From Isoptericola luteus (lineage in GTDB: Bacteria; Actinomycetota; Actinomycetes; Actinomycetales; Cellulomonadaceae): a stretch of 64,000 nt of DNA. A program made the translations under genes and the position numbers. The number at the start of each line of letters is the position of its first letter. Position 1 is the stretch's first letter. Under the pieces are notes generated by a model. The model made no database searches. It was given only the letters and a program-made list of their open reading frames with translations, and was not told where the DNA came from. Shown here in pieces: positions 51,852-59,772 of this stretch. The stretch is from contig NZ_JAIXCQ010000004.1 of the NCBI RefSeq assembly GCF_020297055.1, positions 124,001 through 188,000 of the forward strand, read 5' to 3'.

Positions 51852-52727
51852 TCAGGCGCTCGATGTCGCCATCGTGAGCACGAGGTACACGAACGGCGCG
51901 GTGACGACCATGGAGTCGAGTCGGTCCAGCACGCCCCCGTGACCCGGGAGCAGCGAACCCATGTCCTTCAATTCTAGGTCCCGCTTGATCAGCGACTCGG
52001 CGAGGTCGCCCACGGTCGCCGTCACCGCGGTGAGGACGCCGAGCACCACGCCGAGCGTCACGGTGGAGTCGAGCACCAGGACGGCACCCGCCACGCCCAC
52101 CGCGGTGGTGAGCGCCACGGAGCCGGCCAGGCCCTCCCACGTCTTCTTCGGGCTCACCGTGGGCGCCAGCGGGTGCCGCCCCATGGTGACCCCGGCGATG
52201 TACCCACCGGTGTCGTTCGCGACGGCGAGCAGGATGAACAGCGCGACGCGCAGCTCGCCGTCCGGCTGCGTGAGCAGCATCATGACGAACCCGGCGAGGA
52301 ACGGCAGGTAGGTCGCGGCGAACACCGCCGCCGCGACGTCGCGCAGGGCCTGCGGGCCGGAGCCGTCGAGCACCCGCCAGACGACGACGCCGCCCACGGT
52401 GAGCACGAACGCGATGAGCAGGCCTTCCGAACCCGCCGCGTACGCCGAGACGATCATGCCCGCGCCGCCGACGAGCAGCGGCAGCAGCGGGATGTTGATG
52501 TCACGGCGGGCGAACGCCTGTCGCAGCTCCCACAGGGCCGCGCCGACGGCCACCGCGGCGAGCACGACGAACGGCTCCGGGCGGAACCACAGGGAGGCGG
52601 CCACCGCCCCCAGGAGCAGCACACCGACGGCGATCGCCGCGGGCAGGTTGCGCCCCCCACGCCGGGCCGCGTGCGCGGCCTCGGGAAGACCCGCGCCCCC
52701 GGCCGGTTCGAGTGGACTGTCCACCAT
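51852..52727 (-). CDS. cdsA: Phosphatidate cytidylyltransferase
   Basis: 291-residue polytopic membrane enzyme that makes CDP-diacylglycerol from phosphatidate and CTP, the precursor used by PgsA (4641-5243). Signature near the C-terminus: KRDLELKDMGSLLPGHGGVL followed by DRLD; also SPKKTWEGLAGS and NDTGGYIAG. A Pro/Gly/Ala-rich N-terminal tail of about 25 residues precedes the first membrane segment. Its ATG overlaps the frr stop by one base (TGATG). Confidence 0.96.
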   Translation of the reverse strand: MVDSPLEPAGGAGLPEAAHAARRGGRNLPAAIAVGVLLLGAVAASLWFRPEPFVVLAAVAVGAALWELRQAFARRDINIPLLPLLVGGAGMIVSAYAAGSEGLLIAFVLTVGGVVVWRVLDGSGPQALRDVAAAVFAATYLPFLAGFVMMLLTQPDGELRVALFILLAVANDTGGYIAGVTMGRHPLAPTVSPKKTWEGLAGSVALTTAVGVAGAVLVLDSTVTLGVVLGVLTAVTATVGDLAESLIKRDLELKDMGSLLPGHGGVLDRLDSMVVTAPFVYLVLTMATSSA

Positions 52728-53284
52728 CAGACCTCGAGCAGCTCGTTCTCCTTGCCGGCGAGCAGCTGGTCGACGAGCTCGACGTGCTTCTTGGTGAGCC
52801 CCTCCAGCTCCTTCTCCGCCCGCCCGACCTCGTCCTCGCCGGCCTCGCCGTCCTTGACGATGCGGTCCAGCTCCTCCTTGGCCTTGCGGCGCACGTTGCG
52901 CAGCGAGACCCGGGCGTCCTCGGCCTTGCCCTTGGCGAGCTTCACGTAGTCCCGGCGGCGCTCCTCGGTGAGGGCGGGCATGACCACGCGGATCGCGTTG
53001 CCGTCGTTCGACGGGTTCACGCCCAGGTCCGACTCCCGCAGCGCCTTCTCGATCGTCGTCATCGAGCCCTTGTCGAACGGCGTGATGAGCACCGTGCGCG
53101 CGTCGGGGATGTTGAACGACGCGAGCTGCTGCAGCGGCGTGGGCGCCCCGTAGTAGTCCACGGTGATCTTGGAGAACATGCCCGCGCTCGCGCGTCCGGT
53201 GCGGATCCCCGCGAAGTCTTCCTTGGCGACCTCGATCGCCTTGTCCATCTTCTCCTCGGCCTCGAGGAGGGTGTCGTCGATCAC
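52727..53284 (-). CDS. frr: Ribosome recycling factor
   Basis: 185 residues, standard length. With EF-G it splits post-termination ribosomes. Three-helix-bundle segments: [38 protein letters not shown], and [20 protein letters not shown]; hinge region [21 protein letters not shown] 53284 follows AAGGAG. It lies between pyrH and cdsA as in most actinobacteria. Confidence 0.97.
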   Translation of the reverse strand: MIDDTLLEAEEKMDKAIEVAKEDFAGIRTGRASAGMFSKITVDYYGAPTPLQQLASFNIPDARTVLITPFDKGSMTTIEKALRESDLGVNPSNDGNAIRVVMPALTEERRRDYVKLAKGKAEDARVSLRNVRRKAKEELDRIVKDGEAGEDEVGRAEKELEGLTKKHVELVDQLLAGKENELLEV

Positions 53285-53369
53285 CCGGTGCTCCTTGTCT
53301 GCGGTGGTGCGTCGTCAGGGATGCTGCGTGGTCCGGCCCGGACCCGTCGTGCGCGAACTGCTGGGAACG

Positions 53370-54146
53370 TCAGTGCGTCGTGACCAGTGTGCCAATCTTG
53401 TCGCCCAGCAGGGCGCGCGTCACGTTACCCGGCTCCTCGAGCCCGAAGACCCGCATGCGCACGTCGTTGTCGCGGCACAGCGAGAGCGCCGTGGCGTCCA
53501 TGACGTTCAGTCCGCGCACCAGCGCGTCCGTGTAGGTCAGGTGCTCGAGGCGCTCGGCGTGCGGGTCGGTACGAGGGTCGGCCGAGTAGACGGCGTCCAC
53601 CCCGTTCTTGCCCATGAGCACCTCGTCACAGTGGGTCTCCAGCGCGCGCTGCACCGACACCGTGTCCGTGGAGAAGTACGGCATCCCCGCGCCCGCGCCG
53701 AAGATCACGACGCGACCCTTCTCGAGGTGCCGGATGGCGCGCAGGGGGATGTAGGGCTCCGCGACCTGTCCCATGGTGATGGCCGTCTGCACGCGCGTCG
53801 TGACGCCGTCCTGCTCGAGGAAGTCCTGGAGCGCCAGGCAGTTCATGACGGTGCCCAGCATGCCCATGTAGTCGGCCCGCGCCCGGTCGAGGCCCGCCCG
53901 CGAGAGCTCCGCCCCCCGAAAGAAGTTGCCCCCGCCGGAGACGATGGCGACCTGCACGCCCTGGCGGACGGCGTCACCGATCTCCTGCGCGATCCGGCGG
54001 ACGACGTCGGTGGCCAGGCCGACGCTGCCGCCGCCGAACGTCTCGCCCGAGAGCTTCAGGAGCACGCGGCGCGAGCCGACCGGCGCCGCGGCGCCGGGCT
54101 CCCCGGCGGTCTGGGTCGGATGTTCGGTCTGGTTGGTCTCGGTCAC
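53370..54146 (-). CDS. pyrH: UMP kinase
   Basis: 258-residue hexameric amino-acid-kinase-fold enzyme, UMP to UDP. Motifs: [61 protein letters not shown] and [14 protein letters not shown]. Two GTG codons compete for the start: 54146 (VTETNQ, with GGTGG five bases upstream) and 54155 (VAYVTE); 54146 was chosen on spacing. The N-terminal 28 residues before RVLLKLSG are a low-complexity actinobacterial extension. It lies downstream of tsf behind a strong hairpin, so it probably has its own promoter in the 200-base gap. Confidence 0.94.
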   Translation of the reverse strand: MTETNQTEHPTQTAGEPGAAAPVGSRRVLLKLSGETFGGGSVGLATDVVRRIAQEIGDAVRQGVQVAIVSGGGNFFRGAELSRAGLDRARADYMGMLGTVMNCLALQDFLEQDGVTTRVQTAITMGQVAEPYIPLRAIRHLEKGRVVIFGAGAGMPYFSTDTVSVQRALETHCDEVLMGKNGVDAVYSADPRTDPHAERLEHLTYTDALVRGLNVMDATALSLCRDNDVRMRVFGLEEPGNVTRALLGDKIGTLVTTH

Positions 54147-54280
54147 GTACGCCACCGTCCGTCTCGGTCTCGTGCTGGGGCAGCGGGCCGCGCGTCGCGG
54201 CCCGTCGAAGAGGGGTGTCCCTCGCGCATCCTGGCACCGGACGCGCGTTCCCGCCGCGCCAGCGCAGCGGTGCGGGTGCG

Positions 54281-54324
54281 CGACAGGCCCGGCCGCACCG
54301 CGGACGGTGCGGCCGGGCCTGTCG
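54281..54324 (-). terminator. tsf terminator
   Basis: Perfect 20-base stem (left arm 54281-54300, right arm 54305-54324) with a four-base loop, starting 25 bases after the tsf stop. No U-tract. It may end the rpsB-tsf transcript or reduce read-through into pyrH. Confidence 0.85.
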
Positions 54325-54348
54325 ACGTCAACTGTCGTGAAGCTGCCG

Positions 54349-55188
54349 TCAGCTGCCGACGCGGAAGCGGACGAACCCGAGCAGCGAGCCACCGGTGGCG
54401 GCGACGTGCTTGCCCACGGTCGTCTTGGTGTCCTTCGCCAGCGGCTGGTCCACCAGGACGGCGTCCTTGAAGAAGCCGTTGAGGCGACCCTCGACGATCT
54501 TCGGCAGCGCGGCCTCGGGCTTGCCCTCGGCGATCGACACCTCGCGGGCGATCTCGCGCTCCTTGTCGACCGTCTCGGCCGGGACGTCGTCGCGCGTGAG
54601 GAACCTCGGCGCGAGCGCCGCGATGTGCTGGGCGACGTCCTTGGCCACGGCCTCGCCGGCCTCGTCGGTGACGACGAGCACGCCGATCGACGGCGGGAGG
54701 TCCTTGGCCGTGCGGTGCAGGTAGGTCGTGACCTTCGGGCCCTCGACGCGCGCCACGCGGCGCAGGACGAGCTTCTCGCCGAGGGTGGCCCCCTGGGCGG
54801 CGATGAGGTCGGCCACGGTGCCGTCACCGGCGGGGGCCGCGGCGGCCGTGGTCTCGTCGGTGGCACCGGCGGCGACGACGGCCTCGAGGACGGCGTCGGC
54901 CAGCGAGATGAACTTCTCGTTCTTGACGACGAAGTCGGTCTCGGCGTTCAGCTCGATCATGGTGGCGACCTGGCCGGCGTCGGTGTCGGCGACCTTGACG
55001 GCCACGAGGCCCTCGGTGGTCGCGTTGCCCTCGCGCTTGGCCGCACGGGCCAGGCCCTTCTTGCGGATGATCTCGACGGCCTGCTCGGCGTTGCCGTCGG
55101 CCTCGTCGAGCGCCTTCTTGACGTCGAGCATGCCGGCACCGGTGCGCTCGCGCAGCGCCTTGATGTCAGCGGCGGTGTAGTTCGCCAT
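54349..55188 (-). CDS. tsf: Elongation factor Ts
   Basis: 279 residues; guanine-nucleotide exchange factor for EF-Tu. N-terminal domain ([40 protein letters not shown]) and the nucleotide-exchange motif [15 protein letters not shown] are complete; the core subdomains ([20 protein letters not shown]) follow. ATG 55188 has GGAGG upstream. rpsB precedes it across a 113-base gap with two hairpins. Confidence 0.97.
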   Translation of the reverse strand: MANYTAADIKALRERTGAGMLDVKKALDEADGNAEQAVEIIRKKGLARAAKREGNATTEGLVAVKVADTDAGQVATMIELNAETDFVVKNEKFISLADAVLEAVVAAGATDETTAAAAPAGDGTVADLIAAQGATLGEKLVLRRVARVEGPKVTTYLHRTAKDLPPSIGVLVVTDEAGEAVAKDVAQHIAALAPRFLTRDDVPAETVDKEREIAREVSIAEGKPEAALPKIVEGRLNGFFKDAVLVDQPLAKDTKTTVGKHVAATGGSLLGFVRFRVGS

Positions 55189-55262
55189 GGGTGTCCTCCG
55201 TGCTGGTTCGAGATCCGCCCGGGCCCGGTCGGGGCGCCGGGCGGAAAGGGACGTGCGAGGCG

Positions 55263-55296
55263 CGCGGACCGGTCACACGACGGTGACCGGCCCGCG
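55263..55296 (-). terminator. Hairpin between rpsB and tsf
   Basis: CGCGGACCGGTCAC / GTGACCGGCCCGCG with one mismatch and a six-base loop, just after the rpsB stop. A second dyad (TCCGCCCGG 55214-55222, CCGGGCGGA 55237-55245) lies closer to tsf. Likely partial terminator or 3'-end stabiliser, since S2 and EF-Ts are usually co-expressed. Confidence 0.6.
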
Positions 55297-55301
55297 GTGC
55301 C

Positions 55302-56243
55302 TCACTCGGACTTCTCGGCGGCCTGCTCGCCCTCGGTGGCGGCGTCGACGGCCGGGGCGGCGTCCGCGCCCGGCGCGACGGCCGTCTCGGCGCCCGAGGC
55401 ACCCTCGGCCGGCGCGGCGTCGCCCTCGGCCGGAGCCTCGGTGGCGGCCTCGGTGGCGGCCTCGGCCGACGCCTCGGCACCGGCGAGGAGCTCGCGCTCC
55501 CACTCGGCCAGCGGCTCGGCCTCGGTCTGCTCGGCCTCGCCCTTCTTGCCCGAGTGACGCTGCATGAGGCCGTCAGCGGCGGCGTCGGCGATCACACGGG
55601 TGAGCAGCGTGACGGAGCGGATCGCGTCGTCGTTGCCGGGGATGGCGTAGTCGACCAGGTCCGGGTCGCAGTTGGTGTCGAGGATCGCGACGACCGGGAT
55701 GCCGAGCTTGCGGGCCTCGTCGACGGCGAGGTGCTCCTTGTTCGTGTCCACGATCCAGACCGCCGAGGGGGTCTTGGCCATGTCACGGATGCCGCCCAGG
55801 GTGCGGGCGAGCTTGTCCTTCTCGCGACGCAGGACGAGGAGCTCCTTCTTCGTCAGGCCGGAAGCGGCGACGTCGTCGAAGTCGATCTCCTCGAGCTCCT
55901 TGAGGCGCTGGAGACGCTTGTGCACCGTGGTGAAGTTGGTGAGCATGCCACCGAGCCAGCGGTGGTTGACGTACGGCATGCCGACACGGGCGGCCTGCTC
56001 GGCGACCGGCTCCTGCGCCTGCTTCTTCGTGCCGACGAACAAGATGCTGCCACCGTGGGCGACGGTCTGGCTGACGAACTCGTAGGCGCGGTCGATGTAC
56101 GACAGCGACTGCTGGAGGTCGACGATGTAGATGCCGTTGCGCTCGGTGAAGATGAAGCGCTTCATCTTCGGGTTCCAACGGCGGGTCTGGTGCCCGAAGT
56201 GGACACCGCTCTCGAGGAGCTGGCGCATGGTCACGACGGCCAT
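55302..56243 (-). CDS. rpsB: 30S ribosomal protein S2
   Basis: 313 residues: the conserved S2 core ([93 protein letters not shown]) plus a C-terminal tail of about 70 residues rich in Ala, Glu and Pro, absent from E. coli S2 but common in actinobacteria. ATG 56243 (MAVVTMRQ) follows AAAGGA. The upstream open frame is a leader, not protein. Confidence 0.97.
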   Translation of the reverse strand: MAVVTMRQLLESGVHFGHQTRRWNPKMKRFIFTERNGIYIVDLQQSLSYIDRAYEFVSQTVAHGGSILFVGTKKQAQEPVAEQAARVGMPYVNHRWLGGMLTNFTTVHKRLQRLKELEEIDFDDVAASGLTKKELLVLRREKDKLARTLGGIRDMAKTPSAVWIVDTNKEHLAVDEARKLGIPVVAILDTNCDPDLVDYAIPGNDDAIRSVTLLTRVIADAAADGLMQRHSGKKGEAEQTEAEPLAEWERELLAGAEASAEAATEAATEAPAEGDAAPAEGASGAETAVAPGADAAPAVDAATEGEQAAEKSE

Positions 56244-56571
56244 GACGGTCCTTTCGCCGCGTGCCCCCCGGACCTGCCGGAGCTGCACGCGCGTCTGGCG
56301 ACCGGCCGCGCCGTCCTCCGACGCTGCCTGGTCGCGTTCTCGGTTGTCGGTGGCGGGCATCTGGCCCGGCACCCCTGGCGTCACTCCGGGCCGGCACCGC
56401 ACCCGTGGGTGCGGACCGCTGCCGACGCGGCCGCTCCCCGTGGCCGGCGAGCCGGTCACGGGACGCGTGCGTGACGCGCGATGTCGATCGGCCGGACCTC
56501 CCCCCGCACACGGGCCCGAGGGCCGAGGACGGGGAACGGGACGGCGCGAGCCGATCGCAACGAGCAGTCTA
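56244..56571 (-). promoter_or_regulatory. Long rpsB leader and promoter
   Basis: Minus-strand TAGACT (56571-56566) is the best -10 candidate and would give a leader of about 315 bases before rpsB, with no coding region I can support. S2 operons are often controlled by an S2-binding leader; I did not identify a known rpsB leader motif. The rest of the gap to the M23 gene (56572-56738) shows nothing recognisable. Confidence 0.4.
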
Positions 56572-56738
56572 CCTGACGCCCTCCCCCGCCCCTGCCCTCG
56601 CACAGCCCCGTCGACGTGCCGTCGCACACGTCCCGCCGACTGGCCCCGAGGCCGTCCCCAGCCCTCCGCCGGCGGCGTCCGTCCCCAGCCACGGGACGGG
56701 CACCGCCCCGGCACCTACCAGCCTGCCAGCGTGCACCC

Positions 56739-57431
56739 ATGCGCTTCCCGACGACCCGCCCCCACCGCCGGCACAGCACGCCCCACGACGCCGCCACCGC
56801 GCCGGGCACGGTGACGGCGAGCACGATGACGCCGAGCACGATGACGCCGAGCACGATGACGCCGAGCACGATGACGCCGAGCACGATGCCACCACACCGG
56901 AAGGCGGCCGGGGCGGCCCTGCTGATCCTCACCCTGACGTGCACGCTCTCCGGGGCGGCGGGCGCGGCGGGGGCGGCGGTGCCTGCTGACACGCCGAGCC
57001 CGGCCGGACCGGGCTGGGTCCGACCCGTGCCGGGCGCGGTCCGAAGCTCGTTCGAGCCGCCGGCGGAGGCCTGGTCGGCCGGACACCGCGGCGTCGACCT
57101 GGGCGCGCGCACCGCCGAGCCGGTGCGCTCGCCCGCGGACGGCACGGTGACGTTCGCCGGCCAGGTCGCCGGCAAGCCGGTCGTGGTGGTCGCCCACCCG
57201 GACGGCCTGCGGTCCACGTTCGAACCAGCCCGCGGCACGCTCGCACGGGGAGCGGAGGTGCGCGCCGGAGAGGTCGTCGCCCACGTCGGGGGCCCGGGCG
57301 CCGGCGCGAGCCACTGCGGCCCCGCCGCATGCCTCCACTGGGGCGTGCTGCACGGCGAGACGTACCTCGATCCGCTGCTGCTGCTCGGCGACGACGCCCC
57401 GATCGTCCTGCTCCCTGTGGCGGGGAGCTGA
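56739..57431 (+). CDS. M23-family (LytM-type) secreted endopeptidase
   Basis: 230 residues from ATG 56739; 181 if translation begins at ATG 56886. The catalytic domain shows GHRGVDLGART (the HxxxD zinc motif), VVVAHPDGLRSTFEP and the closing C-x5-CLHWG (HCGPAACLHWG), typical of actinobacterial LytM proteins beside rpsB (Rv2891). A signal peptide reads KAAGAALLILTLTCTLSGAA; with the start at 56886 its N-region is only MPPHRK, the usual length. Five 15-base repeats ahead of it each contain an in-frame ATG and encode STMTP, so the true start is ambiguous. Probably cleaves peptidoglycan cross-bridges or regulates such enzymes. Converges on xerC with an 11-base gap. Confidence 0.82.
   Translation: MRFPTTRPHRRHSTPHDAATAPGTVTASTMTPSTMTPSTMTPSTMTPSTMPPHRKAAGAALLILTLTCTLSGAAGAAGAAVPADTPSPAGPGWVRPVPGAVRSSFEPPAEAWSAGHRGVDLGARTAEPVRSPADGTVTFAGQVAGKPVVVVAHPDGLRSTFEPARGTLARGAEVRAGEVVAHVGGPGAGASHCGPAACLHWGVLHGETYLDPLLLLGDDAPIVLLPVAGS
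56819..56893 (+). repeat. 15-bp tandem repeat, five copies, each with an in-frame ATG
   Basis: GAGCACGATGACGCC at 56819, 56834, 56849 and 56864, and an imperfect fifth copy (GAGCACGATGCCACC) at 56879. ATGs fall at 56826, 56841, 56856, 56871 and 56886, all in frame with the M23 peptidase, directly before its signal peptide. Confidence 0.95.
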
Positions 57432-57442
57432 GACCACTCCGG

Positions 57443-58384
57443 TCAGGCCCGGGGGAAGGCCTGCACGAACACCTCGCGCAGTCGCTCGCCGTCGACGTGC
57501 GTGTACCGCTGCGTGGTGCCGAGGTCGGCGTGCCCGAGCACCTCCTGTACCGATCTCAGGTCGGAGCCGCCCTGCAGCAGGTGCGTCGCCGCCGAGTGCC
57601 TCAGGTCGTGCGGTGCCACGTCGTCGACCCCCGCGTCCACGGCGAGCCGGTGCACCGCCTCGCGCACCTGCCGCTGCCCCCACCGTCCACCGCGCTCGCC
57701 GAGGAACAGTGCTCCCCCGCTCCCGGCGTGCACGAGCGCCGGCCGACCGTCGGCGAGCCAGGTGCTCACGGCCCGGCCGGCGGGGACGCCGAAGGGGACC
57801 ACGCGCTCCTTGCCCCCCTTGCCGAGCACCCGCACGAGCCGCTCGGACAGGTCGATGTCTCCGACGTCCACCTGCGCCAGCTCGCCGACGCGGATCCCGG
57901 TGCCGTAGAGCAGCTCCGCGGCCGCCCAGGCCCGCAGCGCCCGCGGCCGGCGCTCGGCGTCCGACGCCACCGCGGCGGCACGCGCCGAGTCGAGCAGCTG
58001 CGCGGCGTCGTCGGGGCTGAGCACGGTGGGCAGCGTGCGGCCGACCTTCGGGCTGGCGAGGCGCAGCGCGGGGTCGGTGGTCACCAGGCCGGTGCGGTGC
58101 GCCCACCGCAGGAAGGCCCGCGCCGCCGCGGCGCGCCGGGCGATCGTCGCCCGGGCCAGCCCGCGTTCCGCCTGAGACGCGAGCCAGCCCCGCAGCAGGG
58201 CGACGTCCACGGTGCCGAGGGTGGTCGCCCCTCGCCGCGCCGCGTACCGGAGGAGAGAGGTCACGTCCGCCCGGTACGCGCGGCGAGTGTGGGCGGAACG
58301 GCCCTGCTGCACGGCGAGATGGTCGGTGAAGCGGTCCACCGCTCCGGCGAGCTCCGGCGGCAGCGGCGGGAGGTCGGCATCCAT
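57443..58384 (-). CDS. xerC: Tyrosine recombinase XerC
   Basis: 313 residues; with XerD resolves chromosome dimers at dif, activated by FtsK (6727-9531). N-terminal SAM-like DNA-binding domain (FTDHLAVQQGRSAHTRRAYR) and catalytic domain with Arg165 (GTGIRVGEL), Lys189 (GKGGKERVVP), His259 and Arg262 (PHDLRHSAATHLL), His285 (LGHADLGTTQRY) and nucleophile Tyr294. ATG 58384 lies six bases after CAGACT and lacks a close ribosome site: probably leaderless. dprA ends 65 bases upstream. The dprA-xerC order matches mycobacteria. Confidence 0.95.
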   Translation of the reverse strand: MDADLPPLPPELAGAVDRFTDHLAVQQGRSAHTRRAYRADVTSLLRYAARRGATTLGTVDVALLRGWLASQAERGLARATIARRAAAARAFLRWAHRTGLVTTDPALRLASPKVGRTLPTVLSPDDAAQLLDSARAAAVASDAERRPRALRAWAAAELLYGTGIRVGELAQVDVGDIDLSERLVRVLGKGGKERVVPFGVPAGRAVSTWLADGRPALVHAGSGGALFLGERGGRWGQRQVREAVHRLAVDAGVDDVAPHDLRHSAATHLLQGGSDLRSVQEVLGHADLGTTQRYTHVDGERLREVFVQAFPRA

Positions 58385-58449
58385 ACCGGCAGTCTGACCC
58401 TCCCGGCACCGGGGACGGGCGAGGTCCCTCGGCGTGGTGCCATCCCAGG

Positions 58450-59772
58450 TCAGCGCGGCTTTGGCGGCGTCGCGACCGGGCCTCCGCCCGGTGCGCGCCG
58501 GGGCGCCGCCGCCCGCCGCCAGCGGTCGCCGTCGGGCATGACGAGGGCGTGCTGCTCGAGCGTCCCGAGCCCTGCGAGCGCCGAGCGCACCGACAGCCCC
58601 GCCGTCCGGGCCACCGCCTCGAGGCCCACCGCACCCCGCAGGGGCAGGGCGTCCCACACGCGTCGCGCGGTGTCGCCCAGCACGGCCACCTGCTCGGGCA
58701 TCGCGCGCTCCCCCGGGGCGCCGGACGCCGGCACGGGCGCCAGCTCACCGGGCCGGCCGACGAGCTCGACCACCTCGCCGACGTCCGTGACGCACGTCGC
58801 GGCGCCCGCCCGCAGCAGCCCGTGGCAGCCGGTCGACGTGGCCGACGTCACCGGCCCGGGTACCGCGCCGAGCGGCCGCAGCAGCTCTGCCGCCTTGCGC
58901 GCCGTGGACAGCGCGCCCGACCGCCATGCGGCCTCGACCACCACGGTGCCCTGCGCCGCCGCGGCGATGAGCCGGTTGCGGGCGAGGAACCGCTGCCGGA
59001 ACGGTGCGGAGCCCGGCGGGACCTCGCTCACCACGGACCCGCCGCCGCCCGCGATCCGCCGCAGCAGCTCGTGGTTGCCCTGCGGGTAGAACCGGTCCAC
59101 CCCGCCGGCGAGGACGGCGACGGTGGTGCCGCCCACCGCGAGCGCCCCGCGGTGCGCCGCCGCGTCGATACCGTACGCGCCCCCGGACAGGACGGTGAAC
59201 CCCCGCTCCGCCAGGCCGGCGGCCAGGTCCGCCGTCACATGCTCGCCGTAAGCGCTCGCCGCCCGGGCCCCGACCACCGCGACGGACCGCCCGACCGTCG
59301 CCGCCAGGTCGGGCCGGCCACGCACCCACAGCGCGAACGGCGCAGCGGGGCCCAGGTCTCGCAACCCTCCCGGCCAGCGCGGGTCGCCCGGGACCAGCAG
59401 CGTCCCGTCCAGCCGGTCCAGGACCCGCAGCTCCCGGCGCGGGTCCAGGCGGTCGAGCCGCGGCGCCCAGCGGGCGACGGCGGCACAGAGCCGGTCCCTG
59501 GCCACCTGGGACCCGAGCTCCGCCAGGGCGCCGCCGCAGAGCGTGCGAGCGGGATCCCCGAGCGCCTCGACGAGCCAGCCCAGCGCGCCCGGGGCCCCCA
59601 GGTGGGCCACCAGGGCGCCCGCGACCTCGTCCCCCGGCTCCGCGACGCGACTCCACGACGCCGCGGCGAGCCGCGGGTCGTCGGTGTCGAACGGCAGGCG
59701 GACCTCTCGTGCGACGAGGTCAAGAGCATCCGGCCCCCCACGGCGGGGCGCCTCGAACAGCGGCTCAGCCAT
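58450..59772 (-). CDS. dprA: DNA processing protein DprA
   Basis: 440 residues; loads RecA on incoming single-stranded DNA in natural transformation. N-terminal SAM-like region, central Rossmann-type domain (VAVVGARAASAYGEHVTADL, TVLSGGAYGIDAAAHRGAL, FRQRFLARNRLIAAAAQGTV, EAAWRSGALSTARKAAEL, VPGPVTSATSTGCHGLLRAG) and a C-terminal winged helix (RRVWDALPLRGAVGLEAVAR). Long inserted low-complexity tail (APRRAPGGGPV). ATG 59772 overlaps the comM stop by eight bases, so the two are translated together. Confidence 0.95.
   Translation of the reverse strand: MAEPLFEAPRRGGPDALDLVAREVRLPFDTDDPRLAAASWSRVAEPGDEVAGALVAHLGAPGALGWLVEALGDPARTLCGGALAELGSQVARDRLCAAVARWAPRLDRLDPRRELRVLDRLDGTLLVPGDPRWPGGLRDLGPAAPFALWVRGRPDLAATVGRSVAVVGARAASAYGEHVTADLAAGLAERGFTVLSGGAYGIDAAAHRGALAVGGTTVAVLAGGVDRFYPQGNHELLRRIAGGGGSVVSEVPPGSAPFRQRFLARNRLIAAAAQGTVVVEAAWRSGALSTARKAAELLRPLGAVPGPVTSATSTGCHGLLRAGAATCVTDVGEVVELVGRPGELAPVPASGAPGERAMPEQVAVLGDTARRVWDALPLRGAVGLEAVARTAGLSVRSALAGLGTLEQHALVMPDGDRWRRAAAPRRAPGGGPVATPPKPR

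Noticed and set aside
56819-56893. CRISPR-like array
   Set aside because: Units are 15 bases, contiguous and without spacers; they are translated as STMTP.
57443-58384. Phage or integrative-element integrase
   Set aside because: Length, motifs and position beside dprA identify the housekeeping XerC; no attachment repeats or phage genes nearby.
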